Assembly: GCA_037046615.1 (NCBI GenBank) | Contig: JBAOHD010000032.1 | Span: forward strand, 62,001 to 126,000 | Length of the DNA: 64,000 nt | Direction: 5' to 3' | Source: Phosphoribacter sp037046615 | GTDB lineage: Bacteria; Actinomycetota; Actinomycetes; Actinomycetales; Dermatophilaceae | Shown: piece by piece, positions 43,638 to 54,822 of the stretch | How positions within the stretch are numbered: the stretch's first letter is position 1 | How the letters are laid out: every line of letters begins with the position of its first letter | Position numbers and translations under genes: made by a program | Notes under the pieces: generated by a model | What the model saw: only the letters and a program-made list of their open reading frames with translations | The model's database searches: none | Told to the model about the DNA's origin: nothing

Positions 43638-44861
43638 CTAGGCCCAGTCGCGCTGGTCAACGATCGACCCGGCGCCCTCGCCGATCTCAGGCACCGGCGT
43701 CACGGTCGCGCCAAACCGCAGGCCCGCCCTGATTCGCTCGCTCACCTGACCGACGAGTTCCTCCCGCGCAGACTCGTCTCCAGCGTCAGCACAGACGACC
43801 TCGCACCGCAGCTCGTCCCGGTGATCAACGCGGTCGATGACAAACCGCCAATCCGAGACACCCGGCATACCGGCCATCACCGCAGCCGCCTGCCGCGGGT
43901 GCAGGAACATCCCGCGCACCTTGACCGCGGCCCCCACCCGGCCGAGCACCCCGGCCAGCCGGAGCGAGCCGTCGGCCCCGAGCGTCCACGCCGACAGGTC
44001 GCCGGTGCCAAACCGGATCATCGGATAATCCGGCCGCAGGAGCGTCACGACGACCTGCCCCTCGCCCTCGGCAATCGGCAGCCCCGAGTCGAGGTCGCAC
44101 ACCTCGACGAGCACCCCCGGCGCGGGCACGAGCCCACCGCCCGGCGTCGTCTCGTAGCCGATGAGCCCTGCCTCCGCGGTGCCATACGCCATGAGCACCG
44201 TCCCCACTCGCTCGCGCAGCGTGGCGCGCAGCGAGTCGGGCAGCGGCTCGGCGGTGACGAGAGCCCGCTGCAGCGTCCAGCGCGCGGGGTCGAGCCCCAG
44301 CGCGTCGTAGCGATCGATGATCGCCTTGAGATAGCTCGGCAGGCCCGTGTATGCCGTGACGCCAAGGTCGGCGATCGCCCGCGCCTGGAGGTCCTGGTTG
44401 CCGATGCCCCCGGGCAGCACGCGCGCCCCGAGCGCCAGCGCTCCCTCCTCAAACATGGCCCCGGCCGGCGAGAGGTGATAGCCGAAACAATTGAGTACGA
44501 GATCGCTCTCGCCCATCCCCGCGGCCCGCAGAGCCGGCGACCAACGCCACGGGTCGGGACCGTCGAGCTGGGGTTCGTAAAGCGGCCCAGGGGATTGGAA
44601 GACCCGTCGCACGACCGCGTCCGCGGCCAGGAAATCCCCGAAGGGCGGGCGCGCGAGCTGCCGCGCCAGCAGGTCGTCTTTGGTCATGACGGGTATGCCG
44701 TCAAACCCACCTGCCAGCAGCGCCTCGTCACCGATCCCGCACTCTGCCAAGCGGTCTGCGATCGCTGGCACGGTGGCGCGGGCGCGCTTGATCGCGACCG
44801 TGACCTCGGGAGCGAGCCGGGCGGCATACGCTCCGACGGCAGCGTGAAGCGCCCCGGACAT
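43638..44861 (-). CDS. Phenylacetate-CoA ligase-like AMP-binding protein
   Basis: A 407-residue AMP-forming ligase of the PaaK group, shorter than FadD types. Visible parts: VMTKDDLLARQLARPPFGDF, NCFGYHLSPAGAMFEEGAL, YTGLPSYLKAIIDRY, AYGTAEAGLIGYET (adenine site), YPMIRFGTGDLSAW (hinge) and KVRGMFLHPRQ near the end. ATG 44861 follows GGGAGGAAG. It is the last gene of a HAAT transporter operon and could activate the imported aromatic or branched acid. The first P-loop is weak (VRRVFQSPGPLYEPQ), as in some PaaK relatives. Confidence 0.8.
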   Translation of the reverse strand: MSGALHAAVGAYAARLAPEVTVAIKRARATVPAIADRLAECGIGDEALLAGGFDGIPVMTKDDLLARQLARPPFGDFLAADAVVRRVFQSPGPLYEPQLDGPDPWRWSPALRAAGMGESDLVLNCFGYHLSPAGAMFEEGALALGARVLPGGIGNQDLQARAIADLGVTAYTGLPSYLKAIIDRYDALGLDPARWTLQRALVTAEPLPDSLRATLRERVGTVLMAYGTAEAGLIGYETTPGGGLVPAPGVLVEVCDLDSGLPIAEGEGQVVVTLLRPDYPMIRFGTGDLSAWTLGADGSLRLAGVLGRVGAAVKVRGMFLHPRQAAAVMAGMPGVSDWRFVIDRVDHRDELRCEVVCADAGDESAREELVGQVSERIRAGLRFGATVTPVPEIGEGAGSIVDQRDWA

Positions 44862-44877
44862 TGGTTCTTCCTCCCGT

Positions 44878-45772
44878 TTAGAGCCAGCGCTTGCGGCGTT
44901 TGTAGTGCTTGACGTCCCGGAAGCTCTTGCGGCTGCCGGAGTCACCGAGGCCGAGGTAGAACTCCTTGACGTCGGGGTTTTCGCGCAGGTCGTGCGCTGA
45001 CCCTTCGAGCACGATCCGACCCTGCTCCATGATGTAGCCGTGGTCGGCGACCTCGAGCGCCCGGCGGGCATTCTGCTCGATGACCAGCACGGTCAGGCCG
45101 AGCTCGTCGTTGATCTGCTTGATGAAGCCGAAGATGTCCTTGACCAGCAGCGGCGCCAGCCCGAGCGAGGGCTCGTCGAGCATGAGCAACCGTGGCTTGG
45201 ACATGAGGGCGCGGCCGATCGCGAGCATCTGCTGCTCGCCGCCGGAGAGATAGCCGGCGACCCGAGCGGTCATGTCGCCGAGCTTGGGCAGCAGGCGGTA
45301 GACCTGCTTGAGGTCTTCGGCCTCGCCGCCGCCGCGGAAGTAGGCGCCCGCGAGGAGGTTTTCCTGCACCGTGAGGTGCTCGAAGACGTGGCGCCCCTCC
45401 ATGCACAGCGACAGGCCGAGCTTGACCCGCGCTGCCGCGTCAAGGTGGGTGATGTCCTTGCCCGTCGAAGACGATCGAGCCGTCGGTCACCTCACCGTGT
45501 TCGGTCGGCAAGAGGCCGCTGATCGCCTTGAGGGTCGTCGACTTGCCGGCGCCGTTGGAGCCCAGGAGGGCGACGATCTTGCCCTGCGGCACCGCCAACG
45601 ACATGCCCCGCAAGACGAGGATGACGTCGTCGTAGATGACTTCAATGTTGTTGAGGGTGAGCAGGTCGCCTGCTGCGGCTCCGGCCGGGCCGGAGGCCGT
45701 GGCGAGCGACCCGGGTCCGGGGGCGGCCGGCATCCCGGCCGCCCCCTTCACACCCTGGTCGGCGCTGGTCAC
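44878..45772 (-). CDS. livF: HAAT ABC transporter ATPase (LivF type), one frameshift as written
   Basis: The restored protein has about 297 residues. The Walker A LLGSNGAGKSTTLKAISGLL is in the first frame from GTG 45772. One extra base near 45463 shifts the frame; afterwards come CMEGRHVFEHLTVQENL, the signature YLSGGEQQMLAIGRAL, and Walker B PRLLMLDEPSLGLAPLL. A 40-residue Ala/Gly/Pro-rich N-terminal extension is unusual. It energises import with LivG. Its GTG overlaps the LivK stop. Confidence 0.85.
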
Positions 45773-46975
45773 GGGACCTGGTTCGCCGCGATCTCGACGA
45801 GCTTGCCGGCCTTGACCGTGTAGATGCCCGTCCCGGTCGAGCCACGGTGCGAGTCCGCAGTGAACTTCACGTCGCCGGTGCCGATGACGCCACCGGTGTC
45901 GACCTTGTCCATCGACTCGAGAGCCTTGCGGATCGACTCACCGGTGAGCTTGTCACCGCTGGCGAGGGCCTTCTCGATGCCCTTGGCCATGACGTCCATC
46001 GTCGTACCAACCCTGGGCGTAGTGGACGCCCTTCTCCTCCAGCGACGACCCCTTGGCCTTGAGGTATTCCTGCGATGGCCGCGAGGCCCGGCTTGTTGGT
46101 CGAGGCCGACGCGAACGGCTGGACCATGATGTGACCCTCGGCGTTGTCGGCGCCGGCGGTCTTGATGAACAGCTCGTCAGCACACCAGTTGAGGCAGACG
46201 ATCTTCATGCCGAGGTTCTGGGCCTTGATGTCCTTGGCGACCTGGGCGGCCGGGCTGGACACGTTCTGGATGACGATGTACTTCGCGCCCTGCGCTTGAG
46301 CCTGCGAGAGCAGACCGACGAAGTTGGGCGTCTTGGGCATCGGGTAGGCCTTGTAGCCCAGCTGCGAGGCTCTTGTCGGCGATCCACTTCTGGCCGTCGG
46401 CGACCGGGGCGGTGCCGAACGGGCTGTCGTTGTGGAAGACCGCGACCTCGGCCTTGCCGCCGGCGTCCTTGGCGATCCAGTTGAGCGCGACGCGCATCTG
46501 GTCGGAGTAGGTCGGGGCGACGACGAAGTTGTAGGGCGACTGCTTCGGGTCGGTGAGGACCTCGGCATACGACGCGCTCATGAAGGGGAGCTTGTCGGCC
46601 GCGACCTTGGTGCGCAGGGCCTCGGAGTCGCCGGTGCCCCAGCCCTTGGATGACGACGGCACCGTCGGCGACGTACTTCTTGTAGAGCTCTTCGGCCTTG
46701 GGCACCTGGTAGGCGTAGTCGTTGCTCATCGCCTGGATCTTGCGACCCTTGATGCCACCCTTGGCGTTGATCCAGTCGATGTAGCCGAGCATGCCCTCGT
46801 TGTAGGGCTTGCCGACGTCACCCGTGGCGCCGGTGAGGTCGGCGATGATCCCGACCTTGATGGGGGCGGTGTCGCCACCGCTCCCGCTCGATGCGGCGCC
46901 TCCGCTACACGCGGCGAGGCCGAGCAGCACGGCCGCTGACGCGGCGAGCAGCGCGCGCCTGGGGTAGTTCTTCAT
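45769..46975 (-). pseudogene. livK: HAAT ABC transporter substrate-binding lipoprotein (LivK type), several frameshifts as written
   Basis: The joined protein has about 400 residues. It begins MKNYPRRALLAASAAVLLG with a lipobox LAAC, then VGIIADLTGATGDVGKPYNEG. Breaks near 46650, 46370, 46070 and 46000 separate GWGTGDSEALRTKVAADKLP, LGYKAYPMPKTPNFVGLLSQ, EYLKAKGSSLEEKGVHYAQG and the end, which reads KLTGESIRKALESMDKVD. At least three are single inserted bases. The fold is the type I periplasmic-binding protein used for branched amino acids or aromatic acids. The gene is probably intact in the organism. Confidence 0.85.
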
Positions 46976-47106
46976 AAGGACTCCATTCGGTGCGGTGCCC
47001 GTGAGGGCGGGGGTGGGGCTGGGTTGCGGTGATGTTCTTGGGGTACGCCGTGCGGTCGGGTATGCCGTGCGACGAGGCCGACGGTGCGGGCTCGTCATCG
47101 GCGGGG

Positions 47107-48166
47107 TTAGTAGCGGAACGGCCAGAAGCGGACGTAGTCCTTGATGCGGGACCAGATCCGATCAAGCCCTCGAGGTTCGACGAGGAGGAAGGCGATGATC
47201 GCCAAACCGAAGACGGCGTTCTTGATGGCCGGCAACTGCTCGGCGATGAAGGGCGCCGTGTCGCGCACCTTGTCGCCGACCTCGGTGAGCAGCGCTGGCA
47301 GGAGCATCATGAAGACCGCACCGTAGACCGATCCGGCGATGCTGCCGAGGCCACCGACGATGATCATCGCGAGGTAGAGCACCGACACGTCGAGGGTGAA
47401 GCGCTCCCACGTGACGGTCTCGGTGTAGTAGGCCGACAGGGCACCGGAGAGACCGACGAAGCCGGAGGAGACGGCGAAGGCGGTCACCTTGGCGCGGGTG
47501 AGGTTGACGCCGATGGCTTCGGCGGCGATGTCCTGGTCGCGCACGGCCATGAACGACCGGCCGAGCGCGGTGCGGAAGAGGTTGCGGGCGGCGAAGACCG
47601 ACACGATCGTGACCGGCAGCAGGATCCAGTACCACTGCAGCTCGAAGGTCTCCCGCTCGATCTGCCAGCCAAACAGGTTGAGCCGGGGCACCTCGATGTA
47701 GCCCTTGTCCTCGGTGAGGAAGCCCCACCGGCGCACGACGAACATGATGATCTCTTGCGAGGCCAACGTGGCGATCGCGAGGTAGAGGCCCTTGAGGCGC
47801 AGCGCCGGGAGCCCGAAGAGGGCTCCGATGACAGCGGTGACGCATCACCGCGACGAGGACGGCTAACGGCACGGGAAGGCCAGCTCGCGTCGACAGGATC
47901 GCTGAGGTGTAGGCGCCCACCGCGAGGAAGCCGCCCTGACCGAGGGAGATCTGCCCGGTGAAACCGACGAGGATGTTGAGCCCCACCGCGCCGATGACGG
48001 CGATGAGGATCGAGTTGGCGATCCCGAGCCAGTAGGTGTTGAGGATGTAGGGCGCGACGAAGAGCCCGAGGAAGATCAGGGCCAGGCGCGCCCACTCGGC
48101 TTTCGTATGCCGCAGCCGCAGCTCCGCGGAATAGGAGCGGTGGTGGATTCCGGTCGCAGTCGCCAT
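47107..48166 (-). CDS. livM: HAAT ABC transporter permease (LivM type), one frameshift as written
   Basis: A roughly 352-residue permease with 8-10 membrane helices. The N-terminal frame has ILVGFTGQISLGQGGFLAVGAY. A single extra base near 47845 shifts to the frame with GRSFMAVRDQDIAAEAIGVN and LAMIIVGGLGSIAGSVYGAV, the EAA-like loop and final helices. ATG 48166 is three bases after the livH stop. It forms the membrane channel with LivH. Confidence 0.88.
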
Positions 48167-48169
48167 CGG

Positions 48170-49042
48170 TCAGACCCTCTCGATCCGCGTCTCGCCGAAG
48201 ATGCCGTAGGGCCGCACGAGGAGGATGGCGACCAGGACGACGTAGGGGATGACCTCGGCGAGGCCGGGATCGGCATACCCGCTCACGTATTGCTTGAGCA
48301 GCCCGATGGTGAGGCCGCCGACGATCGTGCCGGGCACCGAGTCGAGGCCGCCGAGGATGACGACGGGGAAGACGATCAGCCCGAAGGAGGCAATGCCCTG
48401 CTCGACGGCGGACAGGTCAGCGAGGAGGACACCGGCGATGAGCGCGCTCACCGCGGCCAGGGCCCACGCGAGGGCGAAGACCCGGCGCACCGAGATGCCC
48501 ATCGTCAGGGCGGCTTGCTGGTCGTCGGCCACCGCCCGCATCGCGATGCCATGGCGCGAGCGGCGGAAGAAGATGGTGAAGGCGACCAGGACGATGCCGG
48601 CGATGACGATGACCAGGAGCCGGTTGAGCGGCACCGTAATGCCGCCGACTTCGAGGCTGTTGGTCGGCAGTATCTTGGGCTGCTCTCGCACCGACGTGCC
48701 AAAGAACATCTGCACGAGCGCCTTGAGCACTGCCGACAACCCGATCGTCACCATGATGACGCTGATCGCGTGCTCACCGATGAGCGGCCGCAGGACGAAG
48801 CGTTCGACGACGACACCGAGGACGATCGCGACGACGACACCGACGAGGCTGGCGAGGATCCACGGCAAGCCCATGAGGACGAAGGCCGTGTAGAAGGTGT
48901 AGGCGCCGACGAGGAGGAACTCGCCCTGGGCGAAGTTGATGACTCGCGTCGCCTTGTAGATCAGGACGAAGCCGAGCGCGGCGAGCGCGAGGATCGCGCC
49001 GTCGGCGAGGCCATAGACGCTAAGCGAGATGAAGGTGTTCAC
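48170..49042 (-). CDS. livH: HAAT ABC transporter permease (LivH type)
   Basis: A 290-residue permease with eight predicted helices. It has GLADGAILALAALGFVLIYK, NFAQGEFLLVGAY, SRHGIAMRAVADDQQAALTM (the EAA-like coupling loop) and VVILGGLDSVPGTIVGGL. GTG 49042 overlaps the CoA-ligase stop (GTGA). No frameshift is seen. It pairs with LivM. Confidence 0.92.
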   Translation of the reverse strand: MNTFISLSVYGLADGAILALAALGFVLIYKATRVINFAQGEFLLVGAYTFYTAFVLMGLPWILASLVGVVVAIVLGVVVERFVLRPLIGEHAISVIMVTIGLSAVLKALVQMFFGTSVREQPKILPTNSLEVGGITVPLNRLLVIVIAGIVLVAFTIFFRRSRHGIAMRAVADDQQAALTMGISVRRVFALAWALAAVSALIAGVLLADLSAVEQGIASFGLIVFPVVILGGLDSVPGTIVGGLTIGLLKQYVSGYADPGLAEVIPYVVLVAILLVRPYGIFGETRIERV

Positions 49043-51055
49043 CGGCGACCACTCCAGACGGGGCGTCGACCGCGGCCTTCGGGCTCGCGGTAGTGCGTGA
49101 GGTCGATGATCTTGAGGTCGATCGTGCGGTCGACCTTGGTGCCGTCCTGGTAGGCGACGGTTGTCGTGATGCCGACGCGGTCGTCGCCCCGCCCGAGGGC
49201 GTCGATGAGGGCGCCGTAGCGCTCGCCGATGACATTGCGTCGGACCTTGCGTGTGCGGGTGATCTCGTCGTCGTCGGGGTCGAACTGCTTGTGCAGCAAC
49301 AAGAACCGGTTGACCCGGATGCTCACCGGGCAGGTCCTCGTTGGAGCGGTTGACCTCTTCGGAGATGAGCTCTTGCACCTCGGTCTTGGCGGCGAGGTCG
49401 GTGTAGGTCGTGTACGAGAGCCGCTCGTGCTCGGCCCACGACCCGGTCGTCATGGGGTCGATCGTGAGGATCGCCGTCATGCCGCCCTCGGGGGCGGCGA
49501 AGGTGACGGCTTCCTCGATGTAGGGCGAGAACTTGAGCTTGTTTTCGATGAACGCCGACGAGAACCTCGTGCCGTCGCTCGTCGTGAGCACGTCCTTGAG
49601 GCGGTCGATGACGACGAGGTGGCCCTGCTCGTCGAGGTAACCGGCGTCGCCGGTGTGCAGCCACCCGTCGGCGTCGACGGCCTCGGCGGTCGCGGCGGGG
49701 TTGCGGTGGTAACCCCGGAAGACCGAGGCCGAGCGCAGGAGGATCTCACCGTCGTCGTTGATCTTGATCTCGGTGCCGGCGATCGGGGTGCCAACCGTGT
49801 TGAAGGCGATGTCGTCGTCGCGGTGGACGACGGCGATGCCGCAGATCTCGGTCTGGCCGTAGATCTGCTTGAGGTTGACCCCGATCGCGTGGAAGAACCG
49901 GAAGACGTCCGGACCGAGCGGCGCACCACCGGTGTAGGCGTGCCCCGTGCGAGCCAAGCCGAGCTGGTCACGGACCGGCCGCAGAGCCACTTGGTCGGCG
50001 ACGAGGTGCAGGAGCTTGAGCCCGCCCGCGCTCTGGCCCTTGATCTTGCGCTCGGCCACCTTGTCGCCGATGTCATAGCCCCAGCCGAAGACCTTGCGCT
50101 TGAGCCAGCCGGCCTCGTCGATGCGCACCTGGACCTCCGAGAGCATCGACTCCCAGATCCGTGGCGGGCTGAACATGACGTCGGGCCCGATCTCGCGCAT
50201 GTCGGTCTTTTGGGTCGACGAGTCCTCCGGGAAGGACAAGGTCAATCCCCGGGAGAGCCCACACGCGACCGCGAGCATCTGCTCGCCGATCCACGCGAAG
50301 GGCAGGAAGGAGACGTAGCGGTCCTTCGGGTCGATCGGGTCGATCGTCGTCAGGTGGTCGGCCATCGCGAGGAGGTTGGTGTGCGAGAGCTCGGCGAGCT
50401 TGGGCCGGCTCGTCGTGCCCGACGTCGTGCAGATGACCGCGATGTCGTCGGCCTTGCCCTCGGCGATTTGCCCGTCGAGCCAGCCTGCGCGGGTCGAGCC
50501 CCACTCGTGGCCGAGCTTCTCGACGTCGGTGAAGTCCCGCAGGTAGTCCTCGGTGTATTGCTCGAGACCGTGCGGGTCGTAGAAGACGACCGTCTCCAGC
50601 AGCAGGGGCGGCATATCGGCGTATGCCGTGGTGGCGAGTTTGGGGTAGTCCTCACGCAGGCGGATCAGCTTGTCGACCTGCTCCTGGTCTTCGGCCACGA
50701 CGACCTTGACGCGAGCCAGGGTGAGGATGTGCAGGAGTTCCTCGCCGATGCTCGTGGGGTAGATGCCGACGACGGCAGCGCCGACGCTCTGGGCGGCGAG
50801 TTCGGCGATGAGCCATTCGGGACGGTTGTCACCGAGGACGGCGACGATGTCACCGCGCTGGACGCCGAGTGCGGCCAGGCCGTGCGCGAAGTCGCGGACG
50901 CGGGCGGCATACAGGCTCCAACTCATCGGCGCCCAGATGCCGTAGCGCTTCTCCTGCATGGCGGTCGCCTCGGGGCGCGTGGCTGCGAGGTGGGCCAGCA
51001 GGCGCGGGAAGGTGTCGGCGGCCGCGGGGGCGGCGGCGATGCTGGAGCGAGCCAT
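49039..51055 (-). CDS. Long-chain acyl-CoA synthetase-like AMP ligase, one frameshift near the end as written
   Basis: A roughly 671-residue ligase with TTSGTTSRPKLAELSHTN (P-loop, about 225), YGQTEICGIAVVH (adenine site), GWLHTGDAGYLDEQGHLVVIDR (hinge) and SPYIEEAVTF. One extra base near 49325 separates LISEEVNRSNEDLP from the end VNRFLLLHKQFDPDDDEITRTRKVRR, the usual C-terminus of long-chain ligases with an Arg/Lys-rich tail. Being inside a transporter operon between livG and livH suggests that it traps the imported acid as a CoA ester. Confidence 0.85.
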
Positions 51056-51894
51056 CAGTGGTCCTCCGCCCCGAGGTAAGCCTCGACGACCGCCGGGTTG
51101 GCCTTGACTTCGTCGGGAGTGCCATCGGCGATGAGGCGCCCGAAGTCGAGCACCGACACGCGGTCGGAGATGTCCATGACGACCGCCATGTCGTGCTCGA
51201 TGAGGATGACCGTGACGCCGGCGAGCTCGTGGACGTCGAGGACATAGCGGGCCATGTCCTCCTTCTCCTCGGAGTTCATGCCGGCCATCGGTTCGTCGAG
51301 CAGGAGCAGGGCGGGCTGCACGGCCAACGCCCGGCCGAGCTCGACGCGCTTCTGGATGCCGTAGGCCAAGGAGCCGACCGGCTTGTGCCGGAAGGCCTGC
51401 AGGGAGAGCAGGTCGATGACTTCTTCGACGAGGCCACGGTGGGCGATTTCTTGAGCGCGGGCGGGGCCGAACCACAGCAGCGACGCCGCAATGCTGTGCT
51501 TCATGTGGGTATGCCGGCCGAGCATGAGGTTTTCCAGGACCGTGAGGCCCGAGAAGAGCTCGATGTTTTGGAACGACCGGGCGACGCCGAGGCGGGCGAT
51601 CTTGTGCGGCGGGAGGCTCGTGAGCTGGTGGGCCACGCCCTGCTCACCGGTGTGGAGGGTGACCGAGCCGCGCTGCGGGTGATAGAGCCCGCTCACGCAG
51701 TTGAGCAGGCTCGACTTGCCGGCGCCATTGGGCCCGATGACCGAGTGGATATGCCCCTGGGTCACCGTGAAGCTCACGTCTTGAAGGGCCACCACCCCGC
51801 CGAATCGGAGCTCAATGTCGCGGATCTCTAGCGCGGGGCTCCCGGCGGGCAAGGTCGAGGAGTTGAGTGCGTGTTCGTATGCGCGGGTGCGCAC
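51055..51894 (-). CDS. livG: HAAT ABC transporter ATPase (LivG type)
   Basis: A 279-residue ATPase with Walker A VIGPNGAGKSSLLNCVSGLY, the LivG-type LGVARSFQNIELFSGLTVLEN, a diverged signature LAYGIQKRVELGRALA in place of LSGGQ, Walker B PALLLLDEPMAGMNSEE and the switch His in LIEHDMAVVM. The Tyr-Gly-Ile-Gln variant of the signature is typical of this LivG subgroup. It is the first gene of a seven-gene operon (livG, CoA ligase, livH, livM, livK, livF, PaaK-like). GTG 51894 is the start. Confidence 0.9.
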   Translation of the reverse strand: MRTRAYEHALNSSTLPAGSPALEIRDIELRFGGVVALQDVSFTVTQGHIHSVIGPNGAGKSSLLNCVSGLYHPQRGSVTLHTGEQGVAHQLTSLPPHKIARLGVARSFQNIELFSGLTVLENLMLGRHTHMKHSIAASLLWFGPARAQEIAHRGLVEEVIDLLSLQAFRHKPVGSLAYGIQKRVELGRALAVQPALLLLDEPMAGMNSEEKEDMARYVLDVHELAGVTVILIEHDMAVVMDISDRVSVLDFGRLIADGTPDEVKANPAVVEAYLGAEDH

Positions 51895-52031
51895 TGCGGC
51901 CTCCCGGTCATCGGCGACTGGTGTGCCCGAGCATACGTTTCCACTATCTGGAAACGCAATGGCTCATGGTGAAATCAGACTCCGGGAGTAGAGTGCGCCC
52001 TCATGAGGCCCGCGACGGAAACGGGGTGGAC

Positions 52032-52788
52032 ATGCCGCTGAGCGATGCCTTGCAGGAGGCGCCGGGCTCCTTGGGCACGGTGCGCAACGCCGTCGTGCTG
52101 CTCAACCTCCTCGGTGAGGGGCCGGCATACCAGCAGCTCACCGACCTCGCGGACCGATCCGGGCTATCGCTGCCGACCGTCCACCGGCTCCTGCGCTCGC
52201 TGGTCCTCGCCGACCTCGTCGAGCAGGACCCGCGCTCGTCGCGGTATGGCCTCGGGCCGGAGTTGACGCGTCTGTCGCACCGTTATCTCGCCCGCCTCCC
52301 GGTCCTCGGCTCGCTCGCGCCCTATCTCACCCAGGTGCGCGACGCCGTCGGTGCGACCGTCCACGTCCAAGTGCTCGTGCGGGATCAGGTCGTCTACGTC
52401 GACCGGGTCGACGGCCCGGACGCCGGCCTGTTCCGGGATCCGCACCGCGTGAGCCTCGCGCTGCTCACCGCCGGTGGGCGCCTGCTCGCGGCCCGGGGTG
52501 AGGACGAATCGTGGAAGGCCGCCCTCGCCGGCGTCCCCGAGCCGCTGCGATCGGTGGCCGACGCCTCGCGTGACGACTGGGCGCGGGCTGTGTGGCTCGT
52601 CGCCGAGAGCGACCAGCCGGGTGCGCCGACCGAGGTCGCCGTGCCTGTCATCGACGCGTCCGGGGTCGCGCTCGCCGCGCTCGTGGCCGACCTGCCGATC
52701 GGCCAAGGCGAAGCCCACGTTGGCTGCCGTCGTCGCTCACCTCACCCGCGCGGTCTCCGCCGCGGTCCGGACCCTCGGCCATGGCTGA
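52032..52788 (+). CDS. IclR family transcriptional regulator, one frameshift near the end as written
   Basis: A roughly 251-residue regulator. The N-terminal winged helix reads TVRNAVVLLNLLGEGPAYQQ and RSGLSLPTVHRLLRSLVLADLV, followed by the effector domain (VHVQVLVRDQVVYVDRVDGP). One extra base near 52713 separates it from the end AAVVAHLTRAVSAAVRTLGHG. It is divergent from the livG operon and likely controls it in response to an acid or CoA ester. Its stop overlaps the next gene. An upstream ATG at 51967 is an alternative start. Confidence 0.87.
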
Positions 52789-54756
52789 TCTGGGCGTCCC
52801 GGGGGCGCCCGACCTCGCGGCGTGGGAGCCGATCCTGCGCGGTATGCCGTGGCGCCAGACCCCGACCGCGTGGTGGGAGCCGGGCCCGCACCACGGGACG
52901 TGGTTCCCCGGTGGACGGATCAATGCCTCGACGGCGCTCGTGTCGGCCCACGCCGAGCGCGATCCCGACCGCACCGCAATCCACTGGGAGGGCGAGCCCG
53001 GTGACCGCCGCTCGCTGACCTACGGCCAGCTCGACGACGAGGTCCAGGCGCTCGCGCGCGGGCTGCGATCGTTGGGTGTCGGCGCCGGCGACGTGGTGGC
53101 GCTGCACCTCGGCTGGGTGCCCGAGACCGTCGTCGCGATGCTCGCGTGCGCGCGGGTCGGGGCGGCATACGCGGTCATCCCGACACCCTTGCCCTCGGAG
53201 GCGATGGCCGACCGTCTGGTGACCCTCGGGCCCAAGGTGCTCTTCACCCAAGATGGCGCCTGGCGCCACGGCACCGTCCTGCCGCTCAAGGCCCGGGCCG
53301 ACGAGGCGCTCAGCGCGGTCGCCGGCATCGAGCACACCGTCGTCGTGCGGCGCACCGGCATCGACATCGGATGGTTCGAAGGGGACAGGTGGTATCACGA
53401 CCTCGTCGCCACTGCGCGGCCTGGCCGCGTGCGCGTCGGGAGTGAAAGTGTTGCGCGGCAAGCGGATAGCGCTGCTGACGTCGAGGCTGGTCACCCGCTC
53501 GTCCTCGTGAGCTTGGCCCACCGCCGGGGCCGCCCCGTGACGATCGCGCTCGGTGGCGCGGCGGTGGTCGCGAGCTCCTTGATGGTGCACCGCGCTGGGA
53601 TCGCCGCGGGCGACGTGCTGTGGTGCGCGGGTGACGTGTCGTGGCTCGGCACCCAGGTCCACGGGGTCTACGGGCCACTGGCCGCCGGCGACACCGCCGT
53701 CGTCTATGAGGGCACCGTCACCGTGCCGACGCCGGCGCGGGCCTGGGAGATCATGGCGCGCTACCGCGTGACCACGTTGATCACGACACCTTCGGTGCTG
53801 CGGACGATGCGGTCGCTGGCGATGCACCTGAACGAGCCGCCGGCGCTCGCCGCTCTCCAGCGCGTCGTGTCCTTCGGCGAGACCATGGACCCCGAAGTGC
53901 GGGCGTGGGCCGCCTCCGGCCTGCGGCCCGAAGGCGTCGCCGTCGCCGACGGGTGGGGGCAGGTCGAGCTCGGCGGCATCGTCATGATCGACTCACCGGT
54001 CGACCGTCACGGGATGCCCGACCTCGGCGCCGTGGTCGTCGACCGGGAGGGCCGTCCAGTGGCGCCCGGTGTGACCGGCGAACTCGTCCTCACGCGCCCA
54101 TGGGCTGGGGCGATGGTCGAGGCGTGGGGGTCCCGCGAGGTCCTCGACCCGGCAGCGTGGGAGCGTGTGCCTGGGGCCTACGCGACCGACGACCTCGCGC
54201 GGGTCGATGAGGCAGGGCGGGTCGAGTTCCTCGGTCGCGCCGACGAGATCGTCTCGGTCTCTGGGCAACTCGTCTCCCTGATGGAGATCCGGGCGGTGCT
54301 CGCCGAGCATCCCTTCGTCGCGGCGGTCGACGTGATCGAACGGCGCGACCACGCCGGTGGGCGCTATCTCGCAGCAGCGGTTGTGCTGACAAGCGAGGCA
54401 GCGGCCGCGACGGGGTCGGCAGGGGTTGCGGGTCCAGCTGGAGCTGCGGGGGCTGCTGGGTCTGGGGCTGCGGCTGCGGGTCCAGCGGGGGCGGGGTATC
54501 TGGGGTATCTGGGATATCTGGGGGAGGCGCGGGAGCGGCGCTGTCGGCGGTCGCGCGTGAGCTCGGCCAGAGTGTCCGCGAAACCCTCGGTGGACTGGCA
54601 AGGCCCCGGCTCATCATGGTCGTGGACCGCTACGGCGACGAGTTGCGCGGCGACGAGCGGCGGCGAGCGCTGGCCGGCATACCGGTCCCTGATCTGCACG
54701 AACCCCGTCGGGTGACGTGGGCCCAGATCCTCGCCGCGGCCGAGCACACGACCTGA
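52781..54756 (+). CDS. Acetyl-CoA synthetase-like protein lacking catalytic motifs (probable pseudoenzyme); one frameshift as written
   Basis: The restored protein has about 657 residues. The overall Acs layout is clear: WFPGGRINASTALVSAH, VALHLGWVPETVVAMLACARVGAAYAVIP, DVSWLGTQVHGVYGPLAAGD, VADGWGQVELGG, and YATDDLARVDEAGRVEFLGRADEIVSVSG. The ATP P-loop, normally TSGTTGKPKG, reads LAHRRGRPVTIALGG, and the C-terminal KTRSGKIMRR reads GDELRGDERRR, so the catalytic Lys is missing. A Gly/Ala linker with GYLGYLGYLG precedes a frame break near 54535. It overlaps the IclR gene, suggesting a sensing or regulatory role. Confidence 0.8.
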
Positions 54757-54822
54757 CCGCTCGCAGCTGGGGTCTCCTGATAGGCGGGGCGTGAGCACAT
54801 TCGTGCACCCGTGTGCTTGGCC

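Noticed and set aside
48170..51475. A 1101-codon frame joining CoA ligase and LivH
   Set aside because: It arises because a single frameshift near 49325 lets the ligase frame run on into livH; the livH GTG start and the ligase's own C-terminus in another frame show two genes.
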